In this document: positions 45,288-55,280 of the stretch, one piece after another
Position numbering within the stretch: the stretch's first letter is position 1
Layout: each line of letters begins with the position of its first letter
Assembly (NCBI GenBank): GCA_052170475.1
Contig: JBQNAL010000001.1
Coordinates: 62,001-126,000, forward strand
Source: CAJPQU01 sp052170475
GTDB lineage: Bacteria; Bacillota; Negativicutes; Selenomonadales; Selenomonadaceae
Reading direction: 5' to 3'
Length of the DNA stretch: 64,000 nucleotides
Notes under the pieces: generated by a model
What the model saw: the letters and a program-made list of their open reading frames with translations, nothing else
What the model was told of the DNA's origin: nothing
Databases searched by the model: none
Made by a program: the position numbers and the translations under genes

Positions 45288-47276
45288 TCAGTTTCTCCGT
45301 GTTTCCGTAACGACGGTGGAAGCTGTGCGGCGATGGCGGACGATCTGATAGAGGAGTACCCCGACGAGGCCGCCGATTCCGATCACATCGCTGTACATGC
45401 CGGGCAGGAGGAGAAAGGGCGCGGATGTGATGAGGAGCAGCCGCTCGAGGATCGAGGCGCGGCGAAGAATCCAGCCTTCCATGCCCATGACGAGTGAGGC
45501 GGTACCGATCAAGGCGGTGGCGACAGCCCAAAGGGTGGCGCTGAGGTCGGCCTTTGGGATGACGCCGACGAGGAGGATGGGGTTATCCAGAAAGAAAAAG
45601 GGGATGAGAAAACCGATGAGTCCCAAACGCACCGCCCACAGTCCCGTCTTTGTTTGGTCGGAACCGGCGATACCTGCCGCGACGTAGGCGCTCATGGCGA
45701 CGGGCGGCGTGATGTTAGAGAGGCAAGCGTAGATGAGACAGAAGAGATGGGCGACGATGGGAATGGCGCCCGCTTTGATGAGGACGGGTACAGCCACCGC
45801 CTGCACGATGACGTAAGCGGCGACGCCGGGGACGCCCATGCCCAAAATGGAGGACATGATCATGACCAATAGCCCGGTGAGATAAATGCTGCCGTTGTTC
45901 ACGAAGGAGAGGATCAGGTATCCCATATTGAGCCCCATGCTGGTGAGGGTGACGGTGCCGATGATGACGCCGATGATGACGCAGCAGACGCCGACGGAGA
46001 TGGCGCTCTTCGCGCCTTCCATGATGGCCTCTAAGATGATGGCGGGGGTCATGCGGGTCTCTTTTCGCAGCCAGCTCGCGATCACCGTGACGAAGATGGA
46101 CAGCACCGCCGCGTAAAGGGGCGTGAAGCCATAGAACATCAAGCCGATGAGAGAGACGAGGGGGAGGACGAGATGCCCCTGTTTACGAAGTACCACCATG
46201 GCGTCCGGGATGTTCTCACGGGAGAGGCCGGACAGCCCCAATCGCTTGGCCTCTAAATGAACGGCGATGAGAAGCCCAACATAGTAGAGCAGGGCGGGGA
46301 CGGTAGCCGCCAACATGACCTCGGTGTAGGAGAGATTTAGAAATTCCGCCATGACGAAGCCCACGGCGCCCATGATGGGCGGGCAGAATTGTCCGCCGGT
46401 GGAGGCCACCGCTTCCACCGCTCCGGCAAATTCCTTTTTGTAGCCGGTGCGCTTCATCAGGGGAATGGTGATCGTGCCGGTGGTGGCCACGTTGGCGATG
46501 GCGGAGCCATTGATCATACCTAAGAGCGCCGACGCCACCACCGCCACCTTGGCGGGGCCGCCGGAGGTCTGTCCAACCAAGGTCAGGGAGAAATCGTTGA
46601 TGAATTTGGAAAATCCGCTGTGCTTCAAGAAGGCGCCGAAGAGGACGAAGAGGAAGATGTAGGTGGCGGAGACGCCGATGCCCGTGCCGAGGACGCCCTG
46701 CGTGCCCCAGAACTGGGTGATCAGCACGCGCTTTAGGGTAAAGCCGTTGTGTCCTAAGTAGCCGGGGAGGTATTCGCCGAACCAGTTGTACGCGAGAAAG
46801 AGGAGTGCGAGAATCGTCAAGTTTCCGGAAGCGCGGCGAGCCGCTTCAAAGATACAGACGAGCGCGGCGGCGGCGATGCCTAATTCAAAAGTCGTGACCC
46901 GCCCGCCCTGTTGGGCGATTCGGGTGTAATTCATCACCAAGTAGAGGAGGCTGCCCGCAGAAACGGCGATGAGCGCCATGTCCCAAAGGGAGGGCAGCGT
47001 GCGGATCCGTTTCTCCCGACGATAGGCGGGAAAGAGGAGAAAGGTGAAGAGGAGCAAAAAAATGCAGTGAAACGCCCGCAGATTGACGGCGCTGATGGCG
47101 CCGAGGGTGGTATAGTAAAGCTGAAAGAGCGTCCAGAGGACGAGGAGGAGCGCGATGATTTTTCCCATGAGGCCGGGGTAAGACCTCATGCGCGATTCGG
47201 CTTCCTTCTCCTCCAAGAGCGCCTGTGCTTTCTCCTGCGCCGAGATGTCGGCGGCTGCGTTAGGTATTTGCTCCAT
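45288..47276 (-). CDS. TRAP transporter permease, fused small and large subunits
   Basis: A 662-residue membrane protein typical of TAXI-TRAP systems, in which the 4-helix DctQ part (about residues 30-165) is joined to the 12-helix DctM part (about 170-600). The large subunit contains conserved GGQFCPPIMGAVGFVMAEFL and NGSAIANVATTGTITIPLMK. The C-terminal extension has several more helices. It imports a carboxylate or amino acid using a sodium or proton gradient, with the ligand delivered by the adjacent lipoprotein. Confidence 0.9.
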   Translation of the reverse strand: MEQIPNAAADISAQEKAQALLEEKEAESRMRSYPGLMGKIIALLLVLWTLFQLYYTTLGAISAVNLRAFHCIFLLLFTFLLFPAYRREKRIRTLPSLWDMALIAVSAGSLLYLVMNYTRIAQQGGRVTTFELGIAAAALVCIFEAARRASGNLTILALLFLAYNWFGEYLPGYLGHNGFTLKRVLITQFWGTQGVLGTGIGVSATYIFLFVLFGAFLKHSGFSKFINDFSLTLVGQTSGGPAKVAVVASALLGMINGSAIANVATTGTITIPLMKRTGYKKEFAGAVEAVASTGGQFCPPIMGAVGFVMAEFLNLSYTEVMLAATVPALLYYVGLLIAVHLEAKRLGLSGLSRENIPDAMVVLRKQGHLVLPLVSLIGLMFYGFTPLYAAVLSIFVTVIASWLRKETRMTPAIILEAIMEGAKSAISVGVCCVIIGVIIGTVTLTSMGLNMGYLILSFVNNGSIYLTGLLVMIMSSILGMGVPGVAAYVIVQAVAVPVLIKAGAIPIVAHLFCLIYACLSNITPPVAMSAYVAAGIAGSDQTKTGLWAVRLGLIGFLIPFFFLDNPILLVGVIPKADLSATLWAVATALIGTASLVMGMEGWILRRASILERLLLITSAPFLLLPGMYSDVIGIGGLVGVLLYQIVRHRRTASTVVTETRRN

Positions 47277-47668
47277 GATATGATCGATCGCCCCTATTCT
47301 GCCATAATAAAAACTTCATATAAAAACCTGCCGCGTCGAAAGCGACAGATTTACATTTTCTTGCTATTTTAGCATGGCCGGTATGCTTAGGCAAGGGACA
47401 AGCTTCAAAATCTGCGCTGCAAGGGACGCGGTCTTTTTCGCAGGGAGAATAGAGCAAAGGATGGCTTGCACATAGGGAAAAAACGTACTACGATGTATGA
47501 TGACGGAGGGATACCGATACGTTTTTCAAGACCGTAAGCGGGTGATCCTTGCCGTTTCTGTCGGGCGTCGAAAAGACGTGTATGAGAGATGAGTGAACAT
47601 GAGGGATGCGCCCCGATAAGAGACGGTGCAAGCGGCAGCGTGGAGCGGGCGGAATCAGGAGGCAGAGC
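47277..47668. promoter_or_regulatory. Intergenic region between TRAP and addB, with promoter candidate
   Basis: A gene-free stretch of 392 bases. Plus strand: ttgcac (47466-47471), 17 bases, tacgat (47489-47494), a fair promoter for addBA. An imperfect stem joins cttgc (47360-47364) with gcaag (47391-47395) and agcat with atgct inside it. Short ORFs here lack support. Confidence 0.5.
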
Positions 47669-50600
47669 GTGGAACAGGGAATGGGCGTAGATATTCTGAT
47701 CGGTCGCTCGGGGAGCGGCAAGACGCATACATGTTTGCAGGAAATGGCGGCGCAGATGGAGGACGCATCGCTTGGCGCGGCGCTTCTTCTGATCGTGCCG
47801 GAGCACATGACGTATAAGGCGGAGCGAAAGTTAGCGTCGCTGACGCTAGGCCGGGGGACGATGCGGGGGCAGGTCTTTGGGTTTCGCCGATTGGCTTGGC
47901 GGCTGCTCCAAGAGATGGGGCAGGCGGCGCGGCCACGGCTCACGACGGTAGGGCAGCGCTTGATCCTGAAAAAGATCACCGCCGCGCGCGCCGGGGAACT
48001 CACGGTATTGGCACGGGCGGCGGAGCAGCGCGGCTTTACGGCTTCGCTGGCGGACGCCATCAAGGAACTGAAAAGTTACGGCGGGACACCGAAGGCGCTC
48101 TACGAGGCGGCGGAGGCAGTGGGGGCGGGGTATCTTCAGCAAAAGCTGACGGATATTGCCGCTCTTTACGGCGCTTTTCAGGAGGAAACGGTGGGGCGTT
48201 ATGAGGATGCGGAGGATCGCATGGCGCTTTTGGCCGAGGCGATTCCCCAATCTCTTCTCTTGGCGGGGGCGGAGGTTTGGCTGGACGGGTTCGTCTTTTT
48301 TAATCCGCTCGAGCAGCGGGTGCTGCGCGCCATTTTCCAAACGGCGGCGCGGGTTCACATCACCTTGCCCTTGGATTCCCAGGGGGCAGGGCAGCCTTCG
48401 CTCCTTTTCTATCGGGCGCAAAAAACCTTCGCGGCGCTGCAAAAATTGGCCGAGGGGGCGGGCGTGCGGTGGTCTGTACGGGCGCTGGGCGCACCGCGCC
48501 GCTTTTTTTCTGCCGGACTTAGGGAGATCGAGGCGAGGCTGTTTGCTCTCTCCGCACCTCGGAGCGGCGAGCGTGGTGGGGTGCGGGTGGTAGAAGCGGC
48601 GACGCGGCGGCTCGAAATAGAGGCGGCGGCTGCGGATATTCTTCGCCTGTGCCGCGACGGCGGGCTACGCTATCGGGATGTGGGCATTTTACTGCGGGAT
48701 TCAGAGCCGTATCGGCAGATTTTGATGTTCACGCTGACGGAGTATGGGATTCCTTTTTTCAGCGACGCCAAGCGTGCCGGCGTGCATCATCCTTTGGCGG
48801 AGTTGGTGCGCTCGGCGCTCGCGGTGGTGACGGAGGGCTGGCGCTACGATGATGTGTTTCGCGCCGCGAAGACGGATCTTATGCCACTCTCGCGGGACGA
48901 GGCAGATATTTTAGAAAATTATGTATTGGAATTTGGTATTCGGGGTGAGAAAAGCTGGGCGAAGGAATGGCCGTACCGTCGCCGGTCGGCGAAAGTGGGC
49001 GAGACGGAGGCAGCGGCGCGCTTAGAAAAGGTCAATGCGGCGCGGGAAAAAATCGCTGCGCCGCTCCTTCGCTTGCGTACGGCTCTTTCGGCGGCGACGA
49101 CGGTGCAGGCGATCACGGGAGCCGTCTTCGCCTTTTTAACGGACATCGGTGCGGCGGATAAATTGCGGACTTGGAGCCAAGAGGCGCAAGCGGCAGGCCG
49201 GATCGCCGAGGCGAAAGAGCATCAGATGATCTGGGCGGAGGTGACGGCGCTTTTCGATCAGATGGTGACCGTGAGCGGCGACGAAACGATGGCCTTGGAG
49301 GAATATGCCGCCGTGTTGGGGGATGGATTGGACGCCTTGGAGATCTCGCTCATTCCGCCGACGTTGGATGCGGTGACCATCGCGTCCTTTGATCAAAACA
49401 GCCTGAATAATAGTAAGGCCATGTTTATTTTGGGTGCCAATGAAGGGATCATGCCCCGACGCACCCCGGACAAGGGGCTGATCTCGGATGCGGATCGGGC
49501 GCGCCTTCGTCGGGCGGGGGATCTGGTCTCCTTGGAGCTTTCGCCGGGGGAGGAGGAAAGCTACGGGGAGAGCTATCTCCTCTACCACGGCTTTACCGAG
49601 GCGCGCGAGTATCTCTGGATCTCCTACGCATTGGCGGACAGCGAGGGGAATGGTCTCACCCGGGCGCCTTTGGTGACACGCCTCTTGGGCATTCTGCCGG
49701 TGGAGGTCGAGACCATCGCACTCGAAGACGCGGAAAGCCGCGAGGACTTCCTCTTCACCGTCGGGCGGCGGGCGGTGGCGCGGTTGGCACCGGCGCTCCG
49801 CACCTATCAAGGCGAGGCGATCCCAGACTGGGCTTCGCTCTATCACTGGGCGCTTCGTAACGCCCCTGCGCAGTTGGACAACATCCTCCGGGGGCGATTT
49901 CCTGAGGCGGCGGAATCATCGCTGCCGCCCGCTTTGGCGCGTCGTCTCTACCTTCGCAATCAGCGCCTCACGGGCAGCGTCACGCGGTTTGAAAATTTCT
50001 ATGCCTGTCCTTTCCGACACTTTGCGCAGTATGGGCTACGGCTGACGGAGCGGCCGGTGCGCCAGTTTGCTGCCCCTGATTTCGGTACGCTGCTCCACGA
50101 CGTCATGCGGCGCTTTGGGGAGCGTATGCAGGCGGCGAATCGCCGCTGGGGGGAGGTGGGCAAGGCGGAGTGCCATGCGCTCTGCGACGCCATTATGGCG
50201 GAGGAAGCGCCACAAGTGCAAAATGAGATCTTGTTGAGTACGGCGCAGTATCAGCATTTGCAGCGGCGGATCGCCCAGACGGCAGAAAGTTCTCTCTCTC
50301 GTCTCATCGCTTATGACAAACAGAGCGCTTTTCAGCCCCGTTTCTTTGAGATCGGGTTCGGAGAAAACTCCCCCGTTGGCTCTTTGGTGCATTATCCTTT
50401 GGGGGATGGTTGCACCGTGGATGTGGTGGGGCAGATCGATCGGGTGGACGTGGGTCGATTGGAAGACGCAGGGCCACTCTATTTTCTTGTCATCGATTAT
50501 AAAACGGGATACGCCGACCTTTCTATGGATGAGGTGTATTACGGTCTGCGGCTGCAGCTTTTGACGTATGTGTTGGCGGCGGCACGGCTTCTCAAGGGAC

Positions 50601-51097
50601 AGACGGCGGCACAAAAGCCGGCCGGTATGCTGTACTGTTTCCTGAAAAATCCGGCGCAGGAGGGAAAGACGGCGGGGTTTAGCCAAGCGGACGCCTGCGC
50701 GACCCTTTGGAAAAATCTCCGCATGGCCGGGTGGCTGCTCAACGATGAGGCAGTGGTACGGGGCATTGACGCCGAAAATCGGTTTGTCAAGATTTCCTTC
50801 AAAAAAGACGGCAGCCTTTCGGCAGCTTCGCGGGAGCGCGTGAAAACGTTGGAGGAAATGCGGCAGCTTTTGCGCTATACATCGCACCAGTTGGGGGCGG
50901 CAGGGAAGGCGATCACAGCGGGGCAGATCGGGATCAGTCCCTATCGACGGGGGCAGCGCCACGCCTGCTCATATTGCGTTTATCGTGATCTCTGCGGCTT
51001 CGATTTGAAGCTGCCGGGCAGTGTCTACCGTGAGTTGGAGGATCGTGCGGATGTCTGGGGCGACATGGCAGCGCGAATGGAGGGGAGAGCGGAATGA
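47669..51097 (+). CDS. addB: ATP-dependent nuclease subunit AddB
   Basis: A 1142-residue subunit of the AddAB helicase-nuclease that processes double-strand breaks for recombination. It begins MGVDILIGRSGSGKTH just after the start, with a Walker A motif in an inactivated helicase fold. The C-terminal nuclease has an iron-sulfur cluster held by one Cys in FYACPFRHF and three in ACSYCVYRDLCGF, and catalytic FLVIDYKTGYADL. The GTG at 47669, seven bases after aggagg, is preferred to the longer frame. The stop overlaps addA by ATGA. Confidence 0.92.
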   Translation: MEQGMGVDILIGRSGSGKTHTCLQEMAAQMEDASLGAALLLIVPEHMTYKAERKLASLTLGRGTMRGQVFGFRRLAWRLLQEMGQAARPRLTTVGQRLILKKITAARAGELTVLARAAEQRGFTASLADAIKELKSYGGTPKALYEAAEAVGAGYLQQKLTDIAALYGAFQEETVGRYEDAEDRMALLAEAIPQSLLLAGAEVWLDGFVFFNPLEQRVLRAIFQTAARVHITLPLDSQGAGQPSLLFYRAQKTFAALQKLAEGAGVRWSVRALGAPRRFFSAGLREIEARLFALSAPRSGERGGVRVVEAATRRLEIEAAAADILRLCRDGGLRYRDVGILLRDSEPYRQILMFTLTEYGIPFFSDAKRAGVHHPLAELVRSALAVVTEGWRYDDVFRAAKTDLMPLSRDEADILENYVLEFGIRGEKSWAKEWPYRRRSAKVGETEAAARLEKVNAAREKIAAPLLRLRTALSAATTVQAITGAVFAFLTDIGAADKLRTWSQEAQAAGRIAEAKEHQMIWAEVTALFDQMVTVSGDETMALEEYAAVLGDGLDALEISLIPPTLDAVTIASFDQNSLNNSKAMFILGANEGIMPRRTPDKGLISDADRARLRRAGDLVSLELSPGEEESYGESYLLYHGFTEAREYLWISYALADSEGNGLTRAPLVTRLLGILPVEVETIALEDAESREDFLFTVGRRAVARLAPALRTYQGEAIPDWASLYHWALRNAPAQLDNILRGRFPEAAESSLPPALARRLYLRNQRLTGSVTRFENFYACPFRHFAQYGLRLTERPVRQFAAPDFGTLLHDVMRRFGERMQAANRRWGEVGKAECHALCDAIMAEEAPQVQNEILLSTAQYQHLQRRIAQTAESSLSRLIAYDKQSAFQPRFFEIGFGENSPVGSLVHYPLGDGCTVDVVGQIDRVDVGRLEDAGPLYFLVIDYKTGYADLSMDEVYYGLRLQLLTYVLAAARLLKGQTAAQKPAGMLYCFLKNPAQEGKTAGFSQADACATLWKNLRMAGWLLNDEAVVRGIDAENRFVKISFKKDGSLSAASRERVKTLEEMRQLLRYTSHQLGAAGKAITAGQIGISPYRRGQRHACSYCVYRDLCGFDLKLPGSVYRELEDRADVWGDMAARMEGRAE

Positions 51098-54000
51098 GCG
51101 AGAGGAAACCGACGCCGTCGGCGGAGCAGACGCGTGCCATCAAAGAACGCGGCATCAACCTTTTGGTGTCCGCCGCCGCCGGATCTGGGAAAACCTACAC
51201 TTTGGTCGAACGCATCGTCGAGAACATCATCGCGGGAACGTACGACATCGACGAGGTTTTGGTGGTGACCTTTACCAATGCGGCGGCGGCGGAAATGCGC
51301 GAGCGCATAGAGAAACGGCTCACCGCCAAGTTGCAGGAAAACCCCGGGCTGGAGCGCCAGTTGGCGCTTCTCTCCAACGCATCCATTTCTACCATTCACG
51401 TCTTTTGCCTTTCCCTCATCCGGCAGCACTTTGCGGCACTGGACATCGATCCCGGTTTTCGCGTGGGGAGTGAGCAGGAGATGACCCTTCTTCGCCAGCG
51501 GGTGGTCGAGGATCTCTTTGAAGCGTGTTACGAGGCTGGGGATGAGGCGTTTTTGCGCTTTGCGGCGCAATACGGCTCCGACCGGGACGATGAAAAGCTC
51601 CACGGGATGATTCTGAGGCTTTACGATTTCGCCCGCAGCCAGCCGAACCCAAAGGCGTGGCTCGAAAAGCAGCCGGAATTGTTTGCGGGGGCGTCGGGAC
51701 GTGCCTTGGAGGCGCTGCCGTGGTATCAGGAAATACGGGGGGAGATTTCTCGAACCTTGACCCAAGCGGCGCAAGGTGCGGCGCGCCTCCTGCGCCAGGT
51801 GGAAGCGGTGGGGGCGGAAGAACTCTTGCCCGCCATCGCGTCGGACGCCGAACAAATCACCGCTCTGCAAACCCTTTTGGCAAAGGGAGACTGGGCGGCG
51901 ATAGGAGAGGCGGTACGCGCCGTGGCGTATCAGCGGCAGCCCCGGGCGCAGGACGTAGACAAGGCGTTCAAGGAATTCATCAGCGAGTACCGCAAGAAGG
52001 AAATCAAGGATCGTCTCGCCTATCTGAAAGACACCTATTTCAGCGAAGAGGCGGAGACTTTACTTACGGATTTACAGGATTGCCACGCACCGGCGGCGAT
52101 GATGTGCCGCTTGGCGGCAGAGTTCGGGGCGCGATTTTGGCAGGAGAAGAGGAAAAAACGCCTCGTGGATTTTGATGATTTGGAACATTTAGCCCTTCGC
52201 CTCTTGGAGCGAGAGGACGTGGCACAGGAGATGCGAGGCCGCTACCGGGAAGTCATGATCGACGAATATCAGGACGTGAACGGCGTGCAGGAGGCCATCC
52301 TCAATCGGATGACAAACGGGCGCAATCTCTTTGCCGTGGGGGATGTGAAGCAGAGCATTTACCGCTTCCGCTTGGCCGACCCGGGGCTTTTTCAGGAAAA
52401 ACACCGAGCTTACGGAGAGGAGACAAACGAGGACAGCGCCGCCATCGACATGAAGGAGAACTATCGCAGCCGTCCAGAAGTGTTGGCGGCGGTGAATTAT
52501 GTGTTCTCGCAAGTCATGGTGTCGCCGGAGTTAGAGCTGACGTACGATGAAAATGCGGCGCTCTATGCGAAGGCGTATTACCCGGCGCATCTGGACTCGT
52601 TTGAGGGAGACGCCGCCGATCTTTATATCTTGGAAACCGGCGCACTGCCGGCTTACGCAGAAGCCGAGGAGAAAGAAGACAGCGACGGGGAGGATGCGGC
52701 GGCGCTCACCGGTTTTTCCCGGGAAGCCGCCTTCATCGCGGAGAAGGTACGTGCGCTTCATGATGCAGGACGGCAGGTGTACGATAAGGAAGAACAATGC
52801 TACCGTCCCCTTCGCTGGCGGGACATCGCGGTGCTTCTGCGCTCCGCCAAGGGGAAGGCGCAGCCTTTGGTGGAAGCGTTTCGCGCCGCTGATGTGCCGG
52901 CCTATGCGGCGATTGACGGAGGCTATTTTGCCGAGGTGGAGGTAGGGATCGTTCTCGCGCTCCTCTCTGTCATTGACAACGCCCATCAGGATATTCCCTT
53001 GGCGGCGGTGCTTCATTCGCCCATCGTGGGGATGAAGGCGGAAGAATTGGCGGAAATTCGCGCCGCTTCGCCGGAAGGGGATTTCTTTACAGCTTTGACG
53101 GCTTCGCACAGTGAGAAAGCGGCGACCTTCCTCGATCGTCTGTGCCGTTGGCGCACCCTGTCGCGGCGGGTGGGGGTGCCGGAACTCATCTGGCAGCTTT
53201 ACCGGGAAACGGGGTACTATGATTATGTCGGAGCGCAGCCCGGCGGACTCGTCCGGCAGGCGAATCTTCGGATGCTTTCCGATCGCGCGGCGGATTACGA
53301 GAGGACAAATTTTCGTGGCCTCTTTCGCTTCCTGCAGTTCATTCGACAGATGCGGGACCGGGATACGGATCTTTCGGCGGCGCGTACCTTGGGCGAGAAG
53401 GAAGACGTGGTGCGCGTGATGACGGTGCATAAGAGCAAAGGATTGGAGTTTCCCGTCGTCATTTTGGCGGATCTGGGCAAGGCGTTTAACATGCAGGACA
53501 TCCGAAGCGAATTGCTCATCCACCGCACATTGGGCTTGGGGCTTTTTAAGAGCGAATCGGACGGCGTCATCGCGTGGCGCTATCCTACGCTCGCCCGGCA
53601 AGCGGTGGCCTCACGGCTCAGGCGCGAGTGCAAGGCGGAGGAGCTTCGAGCGCTGTATGTCGCCATGACCCGGGCGCGGGAAAAGCTCATCCTTGTCGCT
53701 TCAGTGCCATCGCTCTCCAAGCGGGCGGTGAAATGGTGCCGGTCACTTGCGACACCGACGACGGCGATCTCCGGCAGCGACGCGCTGGAAGCGAACAACT
53801 GGTTAGATTGGGTTGCCATGGCGGTGGCGCGTCACACTGAAGGCGGCGCGGAGATACGGGAAGCGGCGGGGGAAGGCGACGCCCCGGCGATCCCTTACGA
53901 CGGCGAGCGGTTTGGCGTTCCCCGCTGGCAGGTGCAGATCGTCCTGCCGATGGCGACGCCCTCAACGGCCGAACCGCAGGAGGAGGGGGCGTGGCTCCAG

Positions 54001-54798
54001 TATCTGCGGCGGCGCGAGCCTTTTCCCCGCGCGGCCGACGACGAGCGCGTCGCCCGCCTGAGCTGGCAGTATCCGTATCCGGCAGAGATACCGGCGAAAA
54101 TTACGGTGACGGAATGGAAACGTCGGCAGAGCGAGGAGGAAGAGAATGTGATTTTTCCCGCCGCTTTTCGCGGGGAAGCGACGGATTTTTTGCCGCCCGC
54201 CTTTTTGCGAGAAGCGGAGGAAAAGCCGTCGGGAGCGGCCTATGGCACGCTCATGCACGATGTATTGCAGCGCCTTGATTTTTCCCGCGCCGGAGATCTG
54301 GAGACGGTGCGGGCGCAGATCCATGCGATGACGGCGGCGGGGCATTTGACGGCGGAAGAAGCGAAAGCGGTGCGCGTGGAAGCTTTGACGGCCTTTTTGA
54401 CGTCGCCTTTGGGGCAAAGGGTGCGGCGGGCGAAAACCTGCTGGAAGGAGCAATCCTTCGGCCTCTTGCTCCCCGCCCGGGAGGTCGCGCCGGAGGCGGC
54501 GGAGGACGATGAGGTCTATGTGCAGGGCGTGATCGATCTCTTCTTTGAAGAGCGTGACGGGGGCATCGTGCTGATCGATTACAAGACGGATCGGGAGACG
54601 ACGCCAGACCTCATCCGCCGCCGCTATCAGGCGCAGATGGCACTTTACGCCCGTGCCATCCTGCGCATCTTGGGAAAAGCGCCGAAGGAAGTGTACATTT
54701 ACCGGCTCTTTGACGGGGATGCGGTTCCCCTTTTCAGCAAAACTTCCGAAAGCGTATGCTATTCTATCGGAAATTACGGAGATCGCGGGGTACTGTGA
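51094..54798 (+). CDS. addA: ATP-dependent helicase/nuclease subunit AddA
   Basis: A 1234-residue UvrD-type helicase and nuclease. Walker A SAAAGSGKTYTLVERI (about residue 30), helicase motif II VMIDEYQDVNGVQEAI, motif III-like AVGDVKQSIYRFRLADPGLF, and motif VI ALYVAMTRAREKLILVAS are all present. The C-terminal RecB-like nuclease has VLIDYKTDRET and YQAQMALYARAI. With AddB it resects DNA ends until a Chi-type site. Length is typical. Confidence 0.94.
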   Translation: MSERKPTPSAEQTRAIKERGINLLVSAAAGSGKTYTLVERIVENIIAGTYDIDEVLVVTFTNAAAAEMRERIEKRLTAKLQENPGLERQLALLSNASISTIHVFCLSLIRQHFAALDIDPGFRVGSEQEMTLLRQRVVEDLFEACYEAGDEAFLRFAAQYGSDRDDEKLHGMILRLYDFARSQPNPKAWLEKQPELFAGASGRALEALPWYQEIRGEISRTLTQAAQGAARLLRQVEAVGAEELLPAIASDAEQITALQTLLAKGDWAAIGEAVRAVAYQRQPRAQDVDKAFKEFISEYRKKEIKDRLAYLKDTYFSEEAETLLTDLQDCHAPAAMMCRLAAEFGARFWQEKRKKRLVDFDDLEHLALRLLEREDVAQEMRGRYREVMIDEYQDVNGVQEAILNRMTNGRNLFAVGDVKQSIYRFRLADPGLFQEKHRAYGEETNEDSAAIDMKENYRSRPEVLAAVNYVFSQVMVSPELELTYDENAALYAKAYYPAHLDSFEGDAADLYILETGALPAYAEAEEKEDSDGEDAAALTGFSREAAFIAEKVRALHDAGRQVYDKEEQCYRPLRWRDIAVLLRSAKGKAQPLVEAFRAADVPAYAAIDGGYFAEVEVGIVLALLSVIDNAHQDIPLAAVLHSPIVGMKAEELAEIRAASPEGDFFTALTASHSEKAATFLDRLCRWRTLSRRVGVPELIWQLYRETGYYDYVGAQPGGLVRQANLRMLSDRAADYERTNFRGLFRFLQFIRQMRDRDTDLSAARTLGEKEDVVRVMTVHKSKGLEFPVVILADLGKAFNMQDIRSELLIHRTLGLGLFKSESDGVIAWRYPTLARQAVASRLRRECKAEELRALYVAMTRAREKLILVASVPSLSKRAVKWCRSLATPTTAISGSDALEANNWLDWVAMAVARHTEGGAEIREAAGEGDAPAIPYDGERFGVPRWQVQIVLPMATPSTAEPQEEGAWLQYLRRREPFPRAADDERVARLSWQYPYPAEIPAKITVTEWKRRQSEEEENVIFPAAFRGEATDFLPPAFLREAEEKPSGAAYGTLMHDVLQRLDFSRAGDLETVRAQIHAMTAAGHLTAEEAKAVRVEALTAFLTSPLGQRVRRAKTCWKEQSFGLLLPAREVAPEAAEDDEVYVQGVIDLFFEERDGGIVLIDYKTDRETTPDLIRRRYQAQMALYARAILRILGKAPKEVYIYRLFDGDAVPLFSKTSESVCYSIGNYGDRGVL

Positions 54799-54816
54799 TA
54801 GGGAAAGGAGAACGTC

Positions 54817-55170
54817 ATGGCATGTGAGTGGTGCGGGGCGCAGCTTGACGCGGAGGGACATTGTCCTTCCTGCGAGGCAAACGACGAGCGGGTGCGGGTC
54901 ATGACCCGGGAGGAAAAGCGCAATTACCAAGGAATCACCATTGAGGAAGGCGGAGCGGAGGAGGACATTCGCTTCGAGCGACGAGAAAATCCGTGGCGGC
55001 GCGTTCGCTGGGCGTCGGTGGGGACGTCTTCGTGGTCGGATCGGCTCCTTGTAGGGCTGATCGTCGCTGCGATCGTGGCGTTTGTCTTTTTCGTGGCGCT
55101 CCCCGTCGCGGCGCTGGTCATTCTCTTCGGCATTGTCGGCTGGCTGCTCTCTCGTATTTTTTCAATATAA
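54817..55170 (+). CDS. Zinc-ribbon membrane protein of unknown function
   Basis: A 117-residue protein. Residues 3-20 hold two CxxC pairs (CEWCGAQLDAEGHCPSC), a zinc ribbon; a charged middle is followed by two close hydrophobic helices (LLVGLIVAAIVAFVFFVALP and ALVILFGIVGWLLSRIFS) at the C-terminus. It lies 18 bases after addA with a gaaaggag site and just before the CIRCE-controlled heat-shock promoter. I recognise no family; it could sense metal or redox state at the membrane. Confidence 0.6.
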   Translation: MACEWCGAQLDAEGHCPSCEANDERVRVMTREEKRNYQGITIEEGGAEEDIRFERRENPWRRVRWASVGTSSWSDRLLVGLIVAAIVAFVFFVALPVAALVILFGIVGWLLSRIFSI

Positions 55171-55194
55171 TTTTCCCAAAGAGAAAAAACAATG

Positions 55195-55223
55195 TTGACT
55201 TTTTGACTTTATGGGAGTATATT
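55195..55223 (+). promoter_or_regulatory. SigA-type promoter of the heat-shock operon
   Basis: ttgact (55195-55200), 17 bases, tatatt (55218-55223), directly upstream of CIRCE. Confidence 0.85.
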
Positions 55224-55235
55224 CTTTGTAGACAG

Positions 55236-55262
55236 TTAGCACTCCCCTTTGGTGAGTGCTAA
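55236..55262. promoter_or_regulatory. CIRCE operator (HrcA binding site)
   Basis: The inverted repeat ttagcactc-N9-gagtgctaa matches the CIRCE consensus exactly. It lies just after the -10, where bound HrcA would block transcription of hrcA-grpE-dnaK-dnaJ until heat or unfolded protein titrates GroEL. Confidence 0.96.
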
Positions 55263-55280
55263 CCATGGGGGACGAGGCGA

